DNA of 64,000 nucleotides. It comes from Panicum virgatum (taxonomy: Eukaryota > Streptophyta > Magnoliopsida > Poales > Poaceae). Made by a program: the position numbers and the translations under genes. The notes under the pieces were generated by a model. That model was not told the origin of the DNA and did not search any database. It saw only the letters and a list, made by a program, of their open reading frames with translations. Position 1 is the stretch's first letter. Each line of letters begins with the position of its first letter. This document shows, one piece after another, positions 31,836-43,000 of the stretch. The stretch lies in assembly GCF_016808335.1 (NCBI RefSeq), contig NC_053142.1, positions 2,059,487-2,123,486 of the forward strand, read 5' to 3'.

Positions 31836-34222
31836 ATGACTGGAGCTCAAGATCAAGAACCTGCTCCCAAGCCCATCACGTATGAAGAGCTTCCTCCCGA
31901 ACACAAGAAGAAGTATGATGAGATCAAAGCTCTGCTGGAAGCCAATCTCATCGGCTCTTTTGAGAAGACTCGCAACCATGGCATCAGGTGGAAGGGGTTC
32001 TCACCAGAAGGCGCTCTCGACAACGTGGACTTGTCTGTACCATCAGAGGAGCGCACCAGGGCCCTGCGTCAGGAGATGAACTACATGGTGGCCCATGCAC
32101 TTCATCGACACTCTCAGAGCCTGATGAACGAGCTTGAGCGATTGGCGCATCGCGTCATCCAGGAGATAATCAAGAACCAGTACTCTCCATCGGGGCCAAT
32201 CCTGGGGAGTCACACAGAGGAAGCTGCACTGCATTCTAGGCCGCAACTGTCATTCTCATTTGCAGCTCCCAGACCGCAGAGCTCGCCGATCTACGTCGTC
32301 CACAAGATCGGCGGTGATCCTGGAGAAGGCCAGTTCCTCACCGAGCCACCCAAGGAGGTTCTGCACGGCTACACGTGAGCCTACATTCCTGACAGCGTCA
32401 GTCCAGCAGGCTCGGTGCAAATGGTAAACCCAGGAGCTTCTGGAGCAGACGCAGAAAAACAAGCGTGGCTGGCAAAGTACGCTACTGGGCCGAGTGCTGA
32501 GCCATCGGCCCCAGGAGTTCTTAGTGTGGAGCAGGTCAGTGCGATACTGAGAGACCAGTTCGGCATCCTGCCCAAGAGGAAAGCGATCGGCTATTCCAAG
32601 CCGTACCCAAGCGACTATGACTTAATCCCACTGCCACCCAAGTATCGGCTTCCGGAGTTCACCAAGTTCAACGGGTTAGAGGGAGCCAGCTCCATCGAGC
32701 ATGTGAGCCGATACTTAACGCAGCTTGGGAATGATCTCAGTGTCGGATCCGTTAAGGGTCCGGTTCTTCGGCCAATCCCTTACAGGCCCAGCTTTTGGAT
32801 GGTATGCATCGCTGGCTCCGGATTCGATTCGGACTTGGAGGCAGCTTGAAGATCAATTCCATACCCAGTACCATTCGGAGGCTGCCGAAGCTGGAATTGC
32901 CGACCTCGCCCAGGTCAGGCAAAAGTGAGGGGAGACTGTGTCGGAGTATATACAGCGCTTCAGAGAAGTCAAGAACCGATGCTACTCATCGCGCATCATA
33001 GAGAAGGAGGCAGTCGATCTGGCTATCCTGGGACTCGCTAAGCCGATCAAGGATGCGGCTTTTCAGTTGGAGTTCACATCTCTGGCGCACCTGGTGCAGA
33101 AGCTTACAGCGTACGAGCATTATCATCCTGAGTTGTACCAGGACAAGTTCAAGCGCCATATAAACATGGCCCAGGCGGATGAATCTGATGACTCTGGTGA
33201 AGAGCAAGAAGTGGCCGTGGCAGAGTGGACCCGGGGGGCAAACCCTGTCCCGTGCAAGTGGGTCAAGCAGCAGGGACTTGTGAAGGGCTTCGACTTCGAC
33301 GTGACTAAAGCAGAGCAGATATTTGATCTGCTTCTCAAAGAAAAATAGCTGAAGCTCCCAGAGAATCACAAGTTGCCGACGGCCCAAGAGCTGTAGGGAA
33401 GACTGTACTGCAAATGGCACCACTCGTTCGCTCATTCCACGGGTGAGTGCAAGGGAGCTACGTCATCAGATACAATCGGCTATCGAGCAAGGCCGATTAA
33501 TCCTGGCTCAACACACGATGAAGGTTGACACCAAGCCCTTCCCGCAAGCTAACGTGGTGGAGCTGTCAGCTTTCGGATCCGAGGGCCAGGACTTGGCATT
33601 CCAGATCAACATGGTGGGACCTATGCGCCGCCATGATAAGCAGAGGAGAGAGGCCGTTTCTGGCAAACAGCAGCAGGATGAACGCAAGTCGGAACAGCGA
33701 CATGTAACTGAAGAGCAAGTGCGTCACATCCGCAACCAGCTTCCAGCTTCTAATCGGCTTCTCGAAAAATACCAGTACCAGTACCAGCTACGCCACCGAT
33801 ATGAATGGGAAGAAGATGAGTACGAGCACCGCTCAGGGAGGACACTGGGGAGACGCCAGGTTATACGCGACCACTGGCACTGCCCGTTCTTCAGGTATTG
33901 CTGGAATTCCAGCATGAGCCGATTGCCTACTATAGATGATTGTTTGGAGTGCAGGCCTCGAGGACACCAGCAGGACAAGACATCAGTGTTCCGGCGCTTG
34001 GGGCCCGGAACGCGTCAGGATGACCACGTGAGGCGCCCATCCAGGGGTGATTCCGAGCCAGAAGAAGAAGACAGGTACCATCGCCCATGGTGGTGTCCTG
34101 ACGGGCTTAATCGGTTGCAGAAGCGCAGAGTACAGCGCTTGCGCAATCTGGAAGAGGCAGAAGCAAAGTATCTTGACGTGCTGAGGAAGGCGTGTCCGGA
34201 TCTCGCGGAGCAAGTCAGGTGA
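31836..34222 (+). pseudogene. G2 gag, broken
   Basis: The ATG at 31836 starts EQEPAPK-type leader codons and YEELPPEHKKKYDEIKALLE, a conserved helical N-terminus of Tat gag proteins. A TGA at 32376 ends the first piece. Capsid-like sequence continues past it (YRLPEFTKFNGLEGASSIEH; then in another frame TGPAFGWYASLAPDSIRTW; then MSEYIQRFREVKNRCY from 32938). Further stops or frame changes fall near 32740, 32928, 33346 and 33395. The tail (33443-34222) is Arg/Glu-rich with Cys pairs (HCPFFRYC, DDCLEC) that may be a degenerate zinc-binding knuckle. It would build the particle; this copy cannot. Confidence 0.8.
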
Positions 34223-34474
34223 CCGCAAAGGGAGGAGAGGCGCCCCCCAAGAAAGGAGTGGTGCCCCAAGCAGACGAAAGCCGATGAGAAGCCATCGGCT
34301 GATGTGAACATGGTGTTCGTGCTCCCATCGGAGTTTCGAGCACCCCAACCGGAAGAATCGGCCATCGCGTAGCTGGATCTCGGCCCACGGCCAATCATTT
34401 TCGAGAAGCCCAAGGAGAAGAGCTACAAGCACCTGAAGGGGTTATATCTCAAGGGCTTCATCGACGGCAAGCCT

Positions 34475-34960
34475 GTGAACAGGATGTTGGTCGACACTGG
34501 TGCCGCAGTCAACCTGATGCCATACTCTGTGCTGCGCCGATTGGGTCGTTCTTCTGTCGATCTGATCAAGACCAATGTGATGCTTAATGACTTTAATGGA
34601 CAGCCATCAGAGGCGATGGGGGTTCTTAATGTGGAACTGACAGTGGGCCGCAAGACTGTACCAACATCGTTCTTCATCGTTAACAGTAAGAGTACGTACA
34701 CAGTGCTGCTTGGAAGGGACTGGATTCATGCAAACTGTTGTATCCCTTCCACAATGCATCAGTACCTCGTCCAATGGGATGACGATGAAACAGAAGTGGT
34801 CCCTGCAGACGATTCTAGCGAGGTCTCGGTCACAGATATGAACGCCTGGGATGCGGAAGGACAAGAGCCGATCTCAGGGATCGCCCTGGAAGATTGTGAT
34901 CGGATCGAGGCGATAAAAAATGGACTGAGGCTGGTCTTATCCACTGGCCTCACAGAATAG
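34475..34960 (+). pseudogene. G2 aspartic protease
   Basis: The frame contains the active site LVDTGAAVNLMPYSVLRRLG and the second motif YTVLLGRDWIH, as in retropepsins, about 30-110 residues in. Asp-Thr-Gly is the normal catalytic triplet. It would process the gag-pol precursor. The open frame ends with TAG at 34958-34960, so it is cut off from RT. Confidence 0.85.
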
Positions 34961-35043
34961 ATGCATCCTGGCAAGCCACGGGGTGTAATAGAAATAAAGA
35001 GGCCGGTCCCAGCGATCGGCCCCAAAAAATACAAGAATTTTGT

Positions 35044-36273
35044 TTGTGGTCGGAATTGTTACATCATGTACACATGATGGCCTGCTCTGGCAATTGGCCA
35101 CTCATTGACTATTTGGCTCTGAATGATAATAGAAGTATAGAAGTGGCCAGCCCGTGCGGTTGGCCAAATAATTTTTCTTGTCATCTCCCTGTGTTTGCCG
35201 CTGATCTTGTGGATAGTGAAGACTCGCTTGCGTTCGCAGCTGATTTTTCAGATGACGGCAAACTCAGATACAGGTTCACATCAGCTGATGATTTGGAAGA
35301 GGTTGACATCGGTCCTGGGGATAAGCCACGGCCGACATTTATCAGCAAGAAGTTGGATCCGGCTTTGCGAGAGGAGATGATTGCACTGCTAAAAGAATAC
35401 CGGGGTTGCTTTGCATGGGACTACACCGAGATGCCCGGACTGGATAGAAGCATAGTCGAGCATCGGCTCCCGCTCAAGAAAGGATTTCGGCCGTTTCAGC
35501 AACGAGCACGTCAGATGAAGGCCAAAGTCCTAGAAGAAGTTAAGAAAGAGGTGGAGAAGATGCTGGATGCTGGGTTCATCAGGCCGTGCCGATATGCAGA
35601 ATGGATCTCTAGCGTGGTACCGGTACAAAAGAAGGATGGCCGATGGCGTGTTTGTGTCGATTTTAGAGATCTCAACAGAGCAACACCAAAGGACGAATAC
35701 CCGATGCATGTTGCAGAAACATTGATCAACGCAGCTGCTGGCCACAAAATGACGAGTTTTATGGATGGCAATGCCGGTTACAACCAGATCTTCATGGCCC
35801 CAGAGGACGTGAACAAGACTGCGTTCAGAGTACCAGGTTCAGTTGGCTTGTTCGAGTACTTGGTTATGACCTTCGGGCTGAAAAATGCCGGTGCAACGTA
35901 CCAACGTGCTATGAATTACATTTTTCATGATCTCAGCGGCAAGCTGGTAGAGATTTATATTGATGATGTCGTGGTCAAGTCCAAATCAGCTGGAGGGCGT
36001 TTAGAAGATCTGCGTCAAGTTTTGGAGCGGACCCGGAGGTTTGGGCTCAAAATGAACCCAAAGAAGTGCGCTTTCGGTGTGTCGGCCGGTCAGTTTCTGG
36101 GATTCCTGGTGCATGAATGGGGAATCGAGATCGGCCTAAAGAGTCAAGAAGCTGTAAAGACGATGAAACCACCTACTACAAAGAAGGAGTTGCAGAAACT
36201 CATCGGTAAAATTAATTTTGTCAGGCGATTTATTTCTAATCTGTCTGGACGCATTGAGCCGTTATGGGGTTAG
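35044..36273 (+). pseudogene. G2 reverse transcriptase
   Basis: 409 open residues. RT landmarks in order: EHRLPLKKGFRPFQQRAR, GFIRPCRYAEWISSVVPV, KKDGRWRVCVDFRDLNRAT, FMDGNAGYNQIFMAPED, KTAFRVPGSVGLFEYLVM, FGLKNAGATYQRAMN, the catalytic YIDDVVVKSKS, and the thumb GFLVHEWGIEIGLKSQ. The catalytic Asp pair is present. The frame ends at TAG 36271-36273 within the connection to RNase H, where the next frame (36264) takes over by a small frameshift. It copies RNA to cDNA in the intact element. Confidence 0.9.
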
Positions 36274-37091
36274 TAAAGATCAAATCCGATGATGAGTTTC
36301 GCTGGGGGGCAGAACAGCAACAAGCTTTCGATGAAATCAAGGAATATTTGTCAAAGCCTCCAGTATTGGTTCCTCCTCAGCAAGATAGGCCGTTCTATGT
36401 GTACCTATCCGTGGGTGACACTTCCATTGCTTCGGTGCTAGTACAGAAGCATGACGGCCAAGAGAGGGTGGTTTTCTATCTCAGCAGACGCATGTTAGAT
36501 GCCGAGACCAGGTATCCTGAAATTGAGAAGCTTTGTCTTTGCTTATACTTTACATGTACGAAGCTTCGCCATATTTTGCTCTCGGCGGAAACAATTGTCA
36601 TATGCAAATCGGATGTCATAAAGCATATGTTGTCGGCCCCTGTCCTTAAAGGCCGACTTGGAAAATGGATGTTTGCATTGTCAGAATTCGATATCCGGTA
36701 CCAGCCTGCAAAAGCAGTCAAAGGACAAGCACTGGCGGATCTTGTTGCGGACAGGATCAACACTGATATTGCTGCATTATTTATTCGTGCTTGGGCTATG
36801 TTCTTTGATGGATCGGCTTGTGATGATGGATGCGGTGTGGGAATTCTGTTGGTGTCGCCTCGTGGGGCGACTTACTCCTTCTCCATCAGAATGACTGCCC
36901 CGTGTACTAATAATTTGGTGGAATATGAAGCCGTTCGCAAAGGGATGGAATTGCTTCTCGAAGCCGGTGCAGAAGCGGTGGAAATTTTTGGAGATTCGAA
37001 GCTGGTGATTTCTCAGCTCACGGAGGAATATAGGTGTGAGAGCGAGGCTCTTTTCCCGATATGGATGCAGTGCCGTGAGTTGATGTCATGA
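36274..37091 (+). pseudogene. G2 RNase H and second (archaeal-type) RNase H
   Basis: Residues in the first half follow gypsy RNase H (EQQQAFDEIKEYLSKPPVLV, RPFYVYLSVGDTSIASVLVQ, VVFYLSRRMLDAETRYPEIE). The second half opens a separate RNase H fold: WAMFFDGSACDDGCGVGILL, NNLVEYEAVRKGMELLLEAG, IFGDSKLVISQL, with the Asp-Glu-Asp set visible. This extra domain between RNase H and integrase defines the Tat lineage. TGA at 37089 cuts it short. Confidence 0.87.
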
Positions 37092-37148
37092 TTCAGGTAC
37101 ATCAATTTCCACTAGATACGCAGGACTCTGAACAATGAAGCCAATGAT

Positions 37149-38591
37149 TTGGCACAGATGGCTTCTGGCTACAAGGAGACAACCGATGGAGTCGAGGTGG
37201 AGGTTCAGTTTCTAGAACCCGGAGACTGGAGAGCCGATATCTTCAATTACTTGAAGGATTCGGCTCGGGGGGTACCCAGAAGGATAAGACTCAAGGCCAT
37301 GAAGTATGTTCTGATAGGGGATGACATGTTCTACAGGACCTTGGAAGGACTGCTACTGAAATGTCTGGGACCTTCAGAGTCAAATCGGCTCTTGCATGAG
37401 GTTCATGAAGGAGCCTGCGGTACTCACCAATCGGCTCATAAGATGAAATGGCTGATTAGGCGATCGGGTTATTACTGGCCCAGTATGCTGGAAGATTGTT
37501 TTAAATATTACAAGGGATGTCAAGCATGTCAGAGGTTTGGCAAAATTCAGATAGTGCCTGCATCAGTGATGAATCCTATCATCAAACCCTGGCCATTCAG
37601 AGGTTGGGGCATGGACATGATCGGACAAATCAACCCGTCGTCCAGCAAGGGTCACCAATGGGTTTTAGCTGCCACAGATTATTTCACAAAGTGGGTAGAG
37701 GCGGTGCCCATGAGGTCGGTAGCGTCAAGAGATGTGATCAGCTTTGTCAAAGAGCACATCATTCACAGATTTGGGATTCCTTAGACCATTACGACCGATG
37801 GAGGATCGGTCTTTATATCGGAGGAGTTCAGAAAGTTTGCCGATGACATGGGGATTAAGCTGATCAGATCATCTCCATATTATGCCCAAGCTAATGGACA
37901 GGCTGAAGCATCCAACCAGAGCCTCATCAAGCTCATAAAAAGAAAGATCAATGAATATCCTAGGCGCTGGCATGAGGTGTTATCAGAAGCTTTGTGGGCA
38001 TATCGTATTTCGTGTCATGGGTCCACCAAGACGTCGCCGTACCATCTAGTCTACGGCCAGGATGCTGTGCTACCGTGGGAGATCACGGCCTCAGAAGCTT
38101 TGTGGGCATATCGTATTTCGTGTCATGGGTCCACCAAGACGTCGCCGTACCATCTAGTCTACGGCCAAGATGCTGTGCTACCGTGGGAGATCACGGCCGG
38201 ATCAAGGCGTGTTGAGTTTCAGAATGATCTATCTGCTGAACAGTATGCAGCCTTGATGAATGACAATGTGGAGGACCTAACGGAACTAAGACTTTGGTCG
38301 TTGGAAAAGATCAAGGAAAATAAGGCTAAAGTCGCCCGTGCATACAACAAGAAGGTCAATCCTAAGGATTTCCAGGTGGGAGACTTGGTTTGGGAGGCAG
38401 TATTGCCGTTGGGAACTAAAGATAAAAAGTTCGGTAAATGGTCTCCAACTTGGCATGGGCCATACAAGGTTGATCAGGTTTTGCCTGGGAACGCGTACAT
38501 GCTCGAGGAATTGGACGGCGTCAAGTTTCCTGTTGCCGTCAATGGACAGCATCTGAAGAAGTATTTCCCGAGCATGTGGAAAGGCGAGTAA
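37149..38591 (+). pseudogene. G2 integrase with an in-frame 108-bp duplication
   Basis: The zinc-binding part shows HEGACGTHQS and CQACQ. The core shows GMDMIG (first Asp), TDGG (second Asp) and NGQAEASNQ (Glu), so the DDE set is present. A TAG at 37782-37784 lies between the first and second Asp. The segment SEALWAYRISCHGSTKTSPY and what follows is repeated exactly once (37983-38090, 38091-38198), 36 codons in frame. The C-terminus has GDLVWEAVLPL and KWSPTWHGPYKV, the GPY/F-like module, and ends at 38591. Integrase inserts cDNA into the genome. Confidence 0.88.
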
Positions 38592-38628
38592 CGAAAAGTC
38601 GATGAGATCCATCTGGCTGCAGTGTAAT

Positions 38629-38753
38629 AGGCCAACACGTTGAGTTGGCCGCAAAAAGAAAAAAAATGATGATGATGACAGGCCAACACGTTGAGTTGGC
38701 CGGTAAAAAAAATGATGATGACAGGCCAACACGTTGAGTTGGCTGGTAAAAAA
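38629..38753 (+). repeat. three short hairpin repeats after G2 pol
   Basis: AGGCCAACACGTTGAGTTGG recurs at 38629, 38680 and 38723, each followed by an A-rich stretch and (GAT)n. GGCCAAC pairs with GTTGGCC around a 7-nt loop in the first two copies; the third has one mismatch. Confidence 0.85.
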
Positions 38754-39063
38754 AACGCATATGAGAAGTAAGATAGCCGATGTATAACCATCGACTTAAG
38801 ATGTTTTTAAACAAATACAAGTTTCAGGTTAACAGGCAGTACTGATTGTCTCTTGAGCCTATCTACTGGTTCAGGAATTCTTTTATGGCGTGGATGGCTT
38901 CTGTGCGGACGGCGTCTGCTCGTGCTATGGTTGCTTCGTCATCCTTGTCATCGCCTATTACTATCTGCCGACTCAAGGTGCTTATCTCTACAAACTCTAC
39001 TTGTATCTGCTCGGTTATTTCCTGGGTCTCTTGTTCGGAGTTTGCAATGGAAGTTTCTTCGGC

Positions 39064-41816
39064 CTAGATGAGCTTCTTGGTGGTACGGACCTTTTCTTCG
39101 AGTTCTGCCAGTTCTTTCTTCAGGAGGTCGAGTCGCTTCTTGTTGGCAGACACGTCAGCTTTGGTATCTAGGGTTGCCTTCTTCTGGTTGAGGGCCTTGC
39201 ACTTTTGGGTAATGTCAGCTTTCAGAGAAGCTTGAGAGCAACGTGCTTCCATCCGTTGTTGTGCTTTATTCACTTCTATCCGAAAGAATGGAAGGTTGCT
39301 GGCTGACCAGGGCTTGATTTGCAATGGCTCCGGGAGTTGGGATTATATTTGCTCGAAGATGTTCTTTGTCTTGCTGGAATCATTAACTAGAGCAGTGATC
39401 GGAGCAGATAGAAGGTCCTTGATAAGTTGAAGCTGATGTGCCAAGTTAGCCGATTGCTGCAGAGAGGATGTCTCTACTCCAGGGGTAGTCAGGCCCATTG
39501 ATGCAGGGTCAAAGGAAAGCAAACCTGAAATATCGAAACTCTATTGGCGTATCTGGAGTTAGAGCAAGATGCATTTATGGAGTTATCGGCTGGTTCAGAA
39601 TTGGTTTTGTAATGTTACCTGTTCTGAAGAAGAAGTGTGGGGCGGTTCAGGAGCAATTGTCCTATCAGAGCTGGTGTTGACGTCAAGAGCATTGGTTTGT
39701 TCCTCGCTTGCATCCGACAGTGCATCAGGAGTTGCAGCCATCTCATGTTGATCCGGGCTTTCTGCATTGGGGATGTCTTCAGCTGCATCCTGAACATAGA
39801 ACCACAGTCAACCGGAGTACACATGTATGAGATAAAGAAGAAGTTTCAGAGAAATGAGTTACCTGGTTGGTATTAGACTCTAATGGACTTGGGGATGCTG
39901 GTGCTAATTTCTTGACCACTCGCCTTGTAATCATCTTCCTTTTCTTGGTCAAGACTCGGGGGGCAACACTTGCAGAAGTTTGTCTTCGCTTGGAAGCCGA
40001 CTGAAGTAAGTCTGGCTGAACAGACATTATCACTTTCTTCATTGGTGGTGATCCTTTGCAGAAGAGTACATCAGGAGCAGTTGGAAGAAAGTGGAATGGC
40101 TTCCCAGTGCTGGTCGTAGGTTCTGGACCATCTTGTTGCTGCTAACAGGATGGGCAGGATTAGCCAAGAGAAAGGGATAGAGGACTCAGGAGGAATAAAG
40201 TACATAAATTCAGTACCTCTTCCTTGGGGATTACATATTCAGGATCGATTTGCTGTAGTCAAGGACCTAGAGCTTTTCTGAAGACATGAGTTTTCCACAT
40301 GTTCCACCAAGTATCAAAGCCGATTGATGAAGAGGTAAAGGACAGATCGGCTGGTATTGGGATGTGGAGGTCATCAAACATGCTATAGCATCTTGAACTG
40401 GTAAGACCGTCAGGCAGATCGGCTCTGCTCTCCACCAAGTGGTGAATGTGGAAGTGGGGAGGGACCTGTCCTAGGCCAAATTGCCGAGCTGCTATGGCTG
40501 GTTGGTAAGATTCATAACCTGGCTTGATAATTCTGTTAGAAGTGCTGATGCCAACAGGAAGAAAACCAGGTCGAATCATCAAAGAGTATAGATGCCGAGT
40601 GCTGTCGTCATCGGCAAAGTTATCTAATCTAAAGGCAGTTGGGTTCTCAAAGGATTCAGATTCAGTAAACGGGAAGTAGAGAGGATTGTCTAGTCCTTTG
40701 TAGAAGATTCTAAACCAGTTTGCTGCATCTGTTGAATTCAGTTTACTGCCAGGGAGACTGAACAAAGCTTGGCCGTAACTAGTACATCTGATTGGCTTGC
40801 CACTTTCATCGGGGAAAGAGTTCTTGGTCAGGCCTTGGAAGTTGGGAATATGCTGTTGGAAGTACAGTTGTGCCCACAACTAAATAAACCACCAAGGGCC
40901 TCCAGTTCTCAGTTTCTTTTTATTAAGCAAGTTAGATGTCATCAAATGGAGATATCTGTAAATTTCTCCAAGGAAGAGTTTGCCTAGGCCAGTGTGATTA
41001 CCATGGGCCAGGTGGTAGGCCAAGGGGAGATAGTTCTTAGTTGGAGCTAAGGAAGGGCCATAGAAGATGAAGTGCTCTAGCTAGAGATTTAAGAAGGCTG
41101 TGTGTTCCTTCTCAGTCACTAGACCTTTTGTTTTCATGTGCTGACTCATGTAAGTACCCCAGTTTGTGCAGTTGACTTTGGAAGAAAGTTTAAAGGGGAC
41201 TTCTGCCATTTTGTAAGCAGCAGGATTAAGAGAGCTAATGTCTAGTCCAGTGATCATGGTGATGTCTAGCAGAGTAGGGGTCATGGGTCCATGACCAAAA
41301 AGGAAACAATTCAGAGCATCAGACCAGAAATAGCCGATGGTTTTCAGAAGATTTTCATCTTTGTCAAGGGGTGAGAGTGATAGGCTAAGTGCATCGGCTA
41401 TGTTCAAATCCTGCCATAGTGGCATGTGAGCTTTTTCTACTCTGTTGTACCATGTAATCCAGCTCTCAGGTGGATTAGGCCAGGCTCTTAAGCAGTCGGC
41501 CCAGAGGTTCAGATCGATGTTTTGACTCACAAAAGGGATCCTATTTGCTTCACAAGAGATCAAATCTATGGGGTTTTCATGGGTTTGTGGGCCAAGACAG
41601 AAAGATTTTGGGATGAAGGGATGCGGCAGAAGGATGTTTGACACCTGAAGTTCAGAGATTCAGAAGCATACGTGTGGTGTCATGTTTCCGAATTTTAGTT
41701 TCAGAAGCTTAATAAGCTGAAGAAAACTAAAGGATTAGGCCGAATATTACCTTCAGGCCGTGGATTGCCGCATCGTTGATTACAGAGCTTGTCATTTGAG
41801 CTGTAGAATCTGCCAT
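39064..41816 (-). pseudogene. G2 antisense gene, plant mobile domain (aminotransferase-like) protein
   Basis: Five exons can be traced on the minus strand with GT/AG borders: 41816-41751, 41644-40217, 40138-39863, 39789-39619, 39524-39064. Exon 2 holds the plant mobile domain features: PLWQDLNIADALSLSLSPLD, LNCFLFGHGPMTPTLLDITM, ITGLDISS, RIFYKGLDNPLYFPF, DTWWNMWKTHVF. Exon 3 is Lys/Arg-rich (KKRKMITRRVVKK), and exon 5 ends in a coiled coil (KKRLDLLKKELAELEEKV). Three stops in exon 2 (near 41082, 40881, 40257), one in exon 5 (about 39337) and a phase slip at the exon 4/5 junction make it a pseudogene. Such antisense genes occur in Tat elements; their role is unknown to me. Confidence 0.75.
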
Positions 41817-42180
41817 AGTCAGATCTGTTGACTTAGGGTTTGATTGCTGGAGATTCTGATTCGAATTCCGGCTGCTTGGGGAGTTATTGCTCGGATTTGT
41901 AGAGCTTGGTTTTCGAATTTTGCTCGGATTTGAGAGTTCGGTTCAGGCTAAAAGTATTATCCTATTCTTCTGCGGGTTGCTTCTAGTTTGAATTCCGTCG
42001 GCTCTTGGATATTTATAGAAGCCTGATGCGTTGCCATCGGCTTTTTTGGAAGGTAATCGAACACACAAAATTTAAAGGAACTCGATTTCATTAAAGGAAA
42101 GTTCATTACAAGGAAAGCCGATTTTACAAAGGAATCAATCCTTCGGCTTTGAGGTCCTATTCTTACGATGCTACCTACAT

Positions 42181-42744
42181 CTACCAGTCGTAGGTGTCTG
42201 AACACCTACGGTGCTTCGGGCTTCGCGACGATGCATCTCCACCATCATCGTCGTCATCATCGCCGTCATCGCCGCTGCTGCTGCCATCGTCCTCGGCGCT
42301 GCTGCTGCTTCGCCCGCCGCTGCTGCTGCTTCCCTCTTCGCTTCCCTCCATGGGGGCCTTGAGGAATTGATGGGGGTTTCCCCCTGCCGCCGTATCGTCG
42401 CTGGAAGAAGAGCCGATCTCTTCGGAGGAGTCAGCTCCTTCCCAGGAGAAGGCGTCGTCTTCACTGCTCTCCAGTGCCTCTTGGAAGAGGGACTGGAGGT
42501 CTTCCTCTCCTTCAGTCATGGGCTCGTCCTTCTCGGAGGCGACCCCGAAGTCGAACTCCTCCGCATCCCAGTACAGAGGAGCCAGTGCCTCGTAGGCTGC
42601 TGTCGGGTCCCACTCGGGGGTCGGCTCTCGTCTCTCTGGGATAGAGTCGATGGAGGAGGCCGAGAGGGAAGAAGAAGGAGGAGAGGAGGAGGTAGAAGAG
42701 GAATCTCCAAAAGAGTTGGAACCGGAAGAAGAGGAGATGGCCAT
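42181..42744 (-). CDS. G2 antisense acidic Ser/Asp/Glu-rich ORF
   Basis: 187 residues, intact, ATG at 42744. Order: Ser-rich N-terminus, REPTPEWDPTAAYEALAPLY then WDAEEFDF, a Glu/Ser-rich middle, and a Ser/Asp tail ending SPKHRRCSDTYDW. There is no known domain. It lies 365 nt upstream of the antisense mobile-domain gene, probably expressed from the same side. The aromatic/acidic pattern is reminiscent of activation or binding regions, but that is guesswork. The opposite-strand frame is a shadow. Confidence 0.6.
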   Translation of the reverse strand: MAISSSSGSNSFGDSSSTSSSPPSSSLSASSIDSIPERREPTPEWDPTAAYEALAPLYWDAEEFDFGVASEKDEPMTEGEEDLQSLFQEALESSEDDAFSWEGADSSEEIGSSSSDDTAAGGNPHQFLKAPMEGSEEGSSSSGGRSSSSAEDDGSSSGDDGDDDDDDGGDASSRSPKHRRCSDTYDW

Positions 42745-43000
42745 GGCTAGTGGAGAGTTGGGATTTCTGCGTTACTGGCTCTAGGAGGAAGAAGGAGTTT
42801 GCTGTGGAAAAGAGCCGATTCGGGTGAGATTAAATAGTGAAAAGATGGAAGACGGATTGGCAGTTTTCACGTTCTACGAGGAGCCAGTTGCAGGGACGTT
42901 GCGTCTTCCTTGGTGGTTACAGTGTGTTTAATGAGCATTAACGGGAAGATGAAGCGACGGATTGGTTTTGGAACTATCATTGCCAAAACCAGGGGGCATG
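42745..43000 (+). other. G2 3' end with polypurine tract
   Basis: AAAACCAGGGGGCATG ends directly at the 3' LTR (42985-43000). No coding signal. Confidence 0.75.

Noticed and set aside
42211..42750. 179-residue plus-strand ORF in G2
   Set aside because: Shadow of the antisense acidic ORF; it is Ala/Arg/Gly-rich because of GAT/GAG repeats on the other strand.
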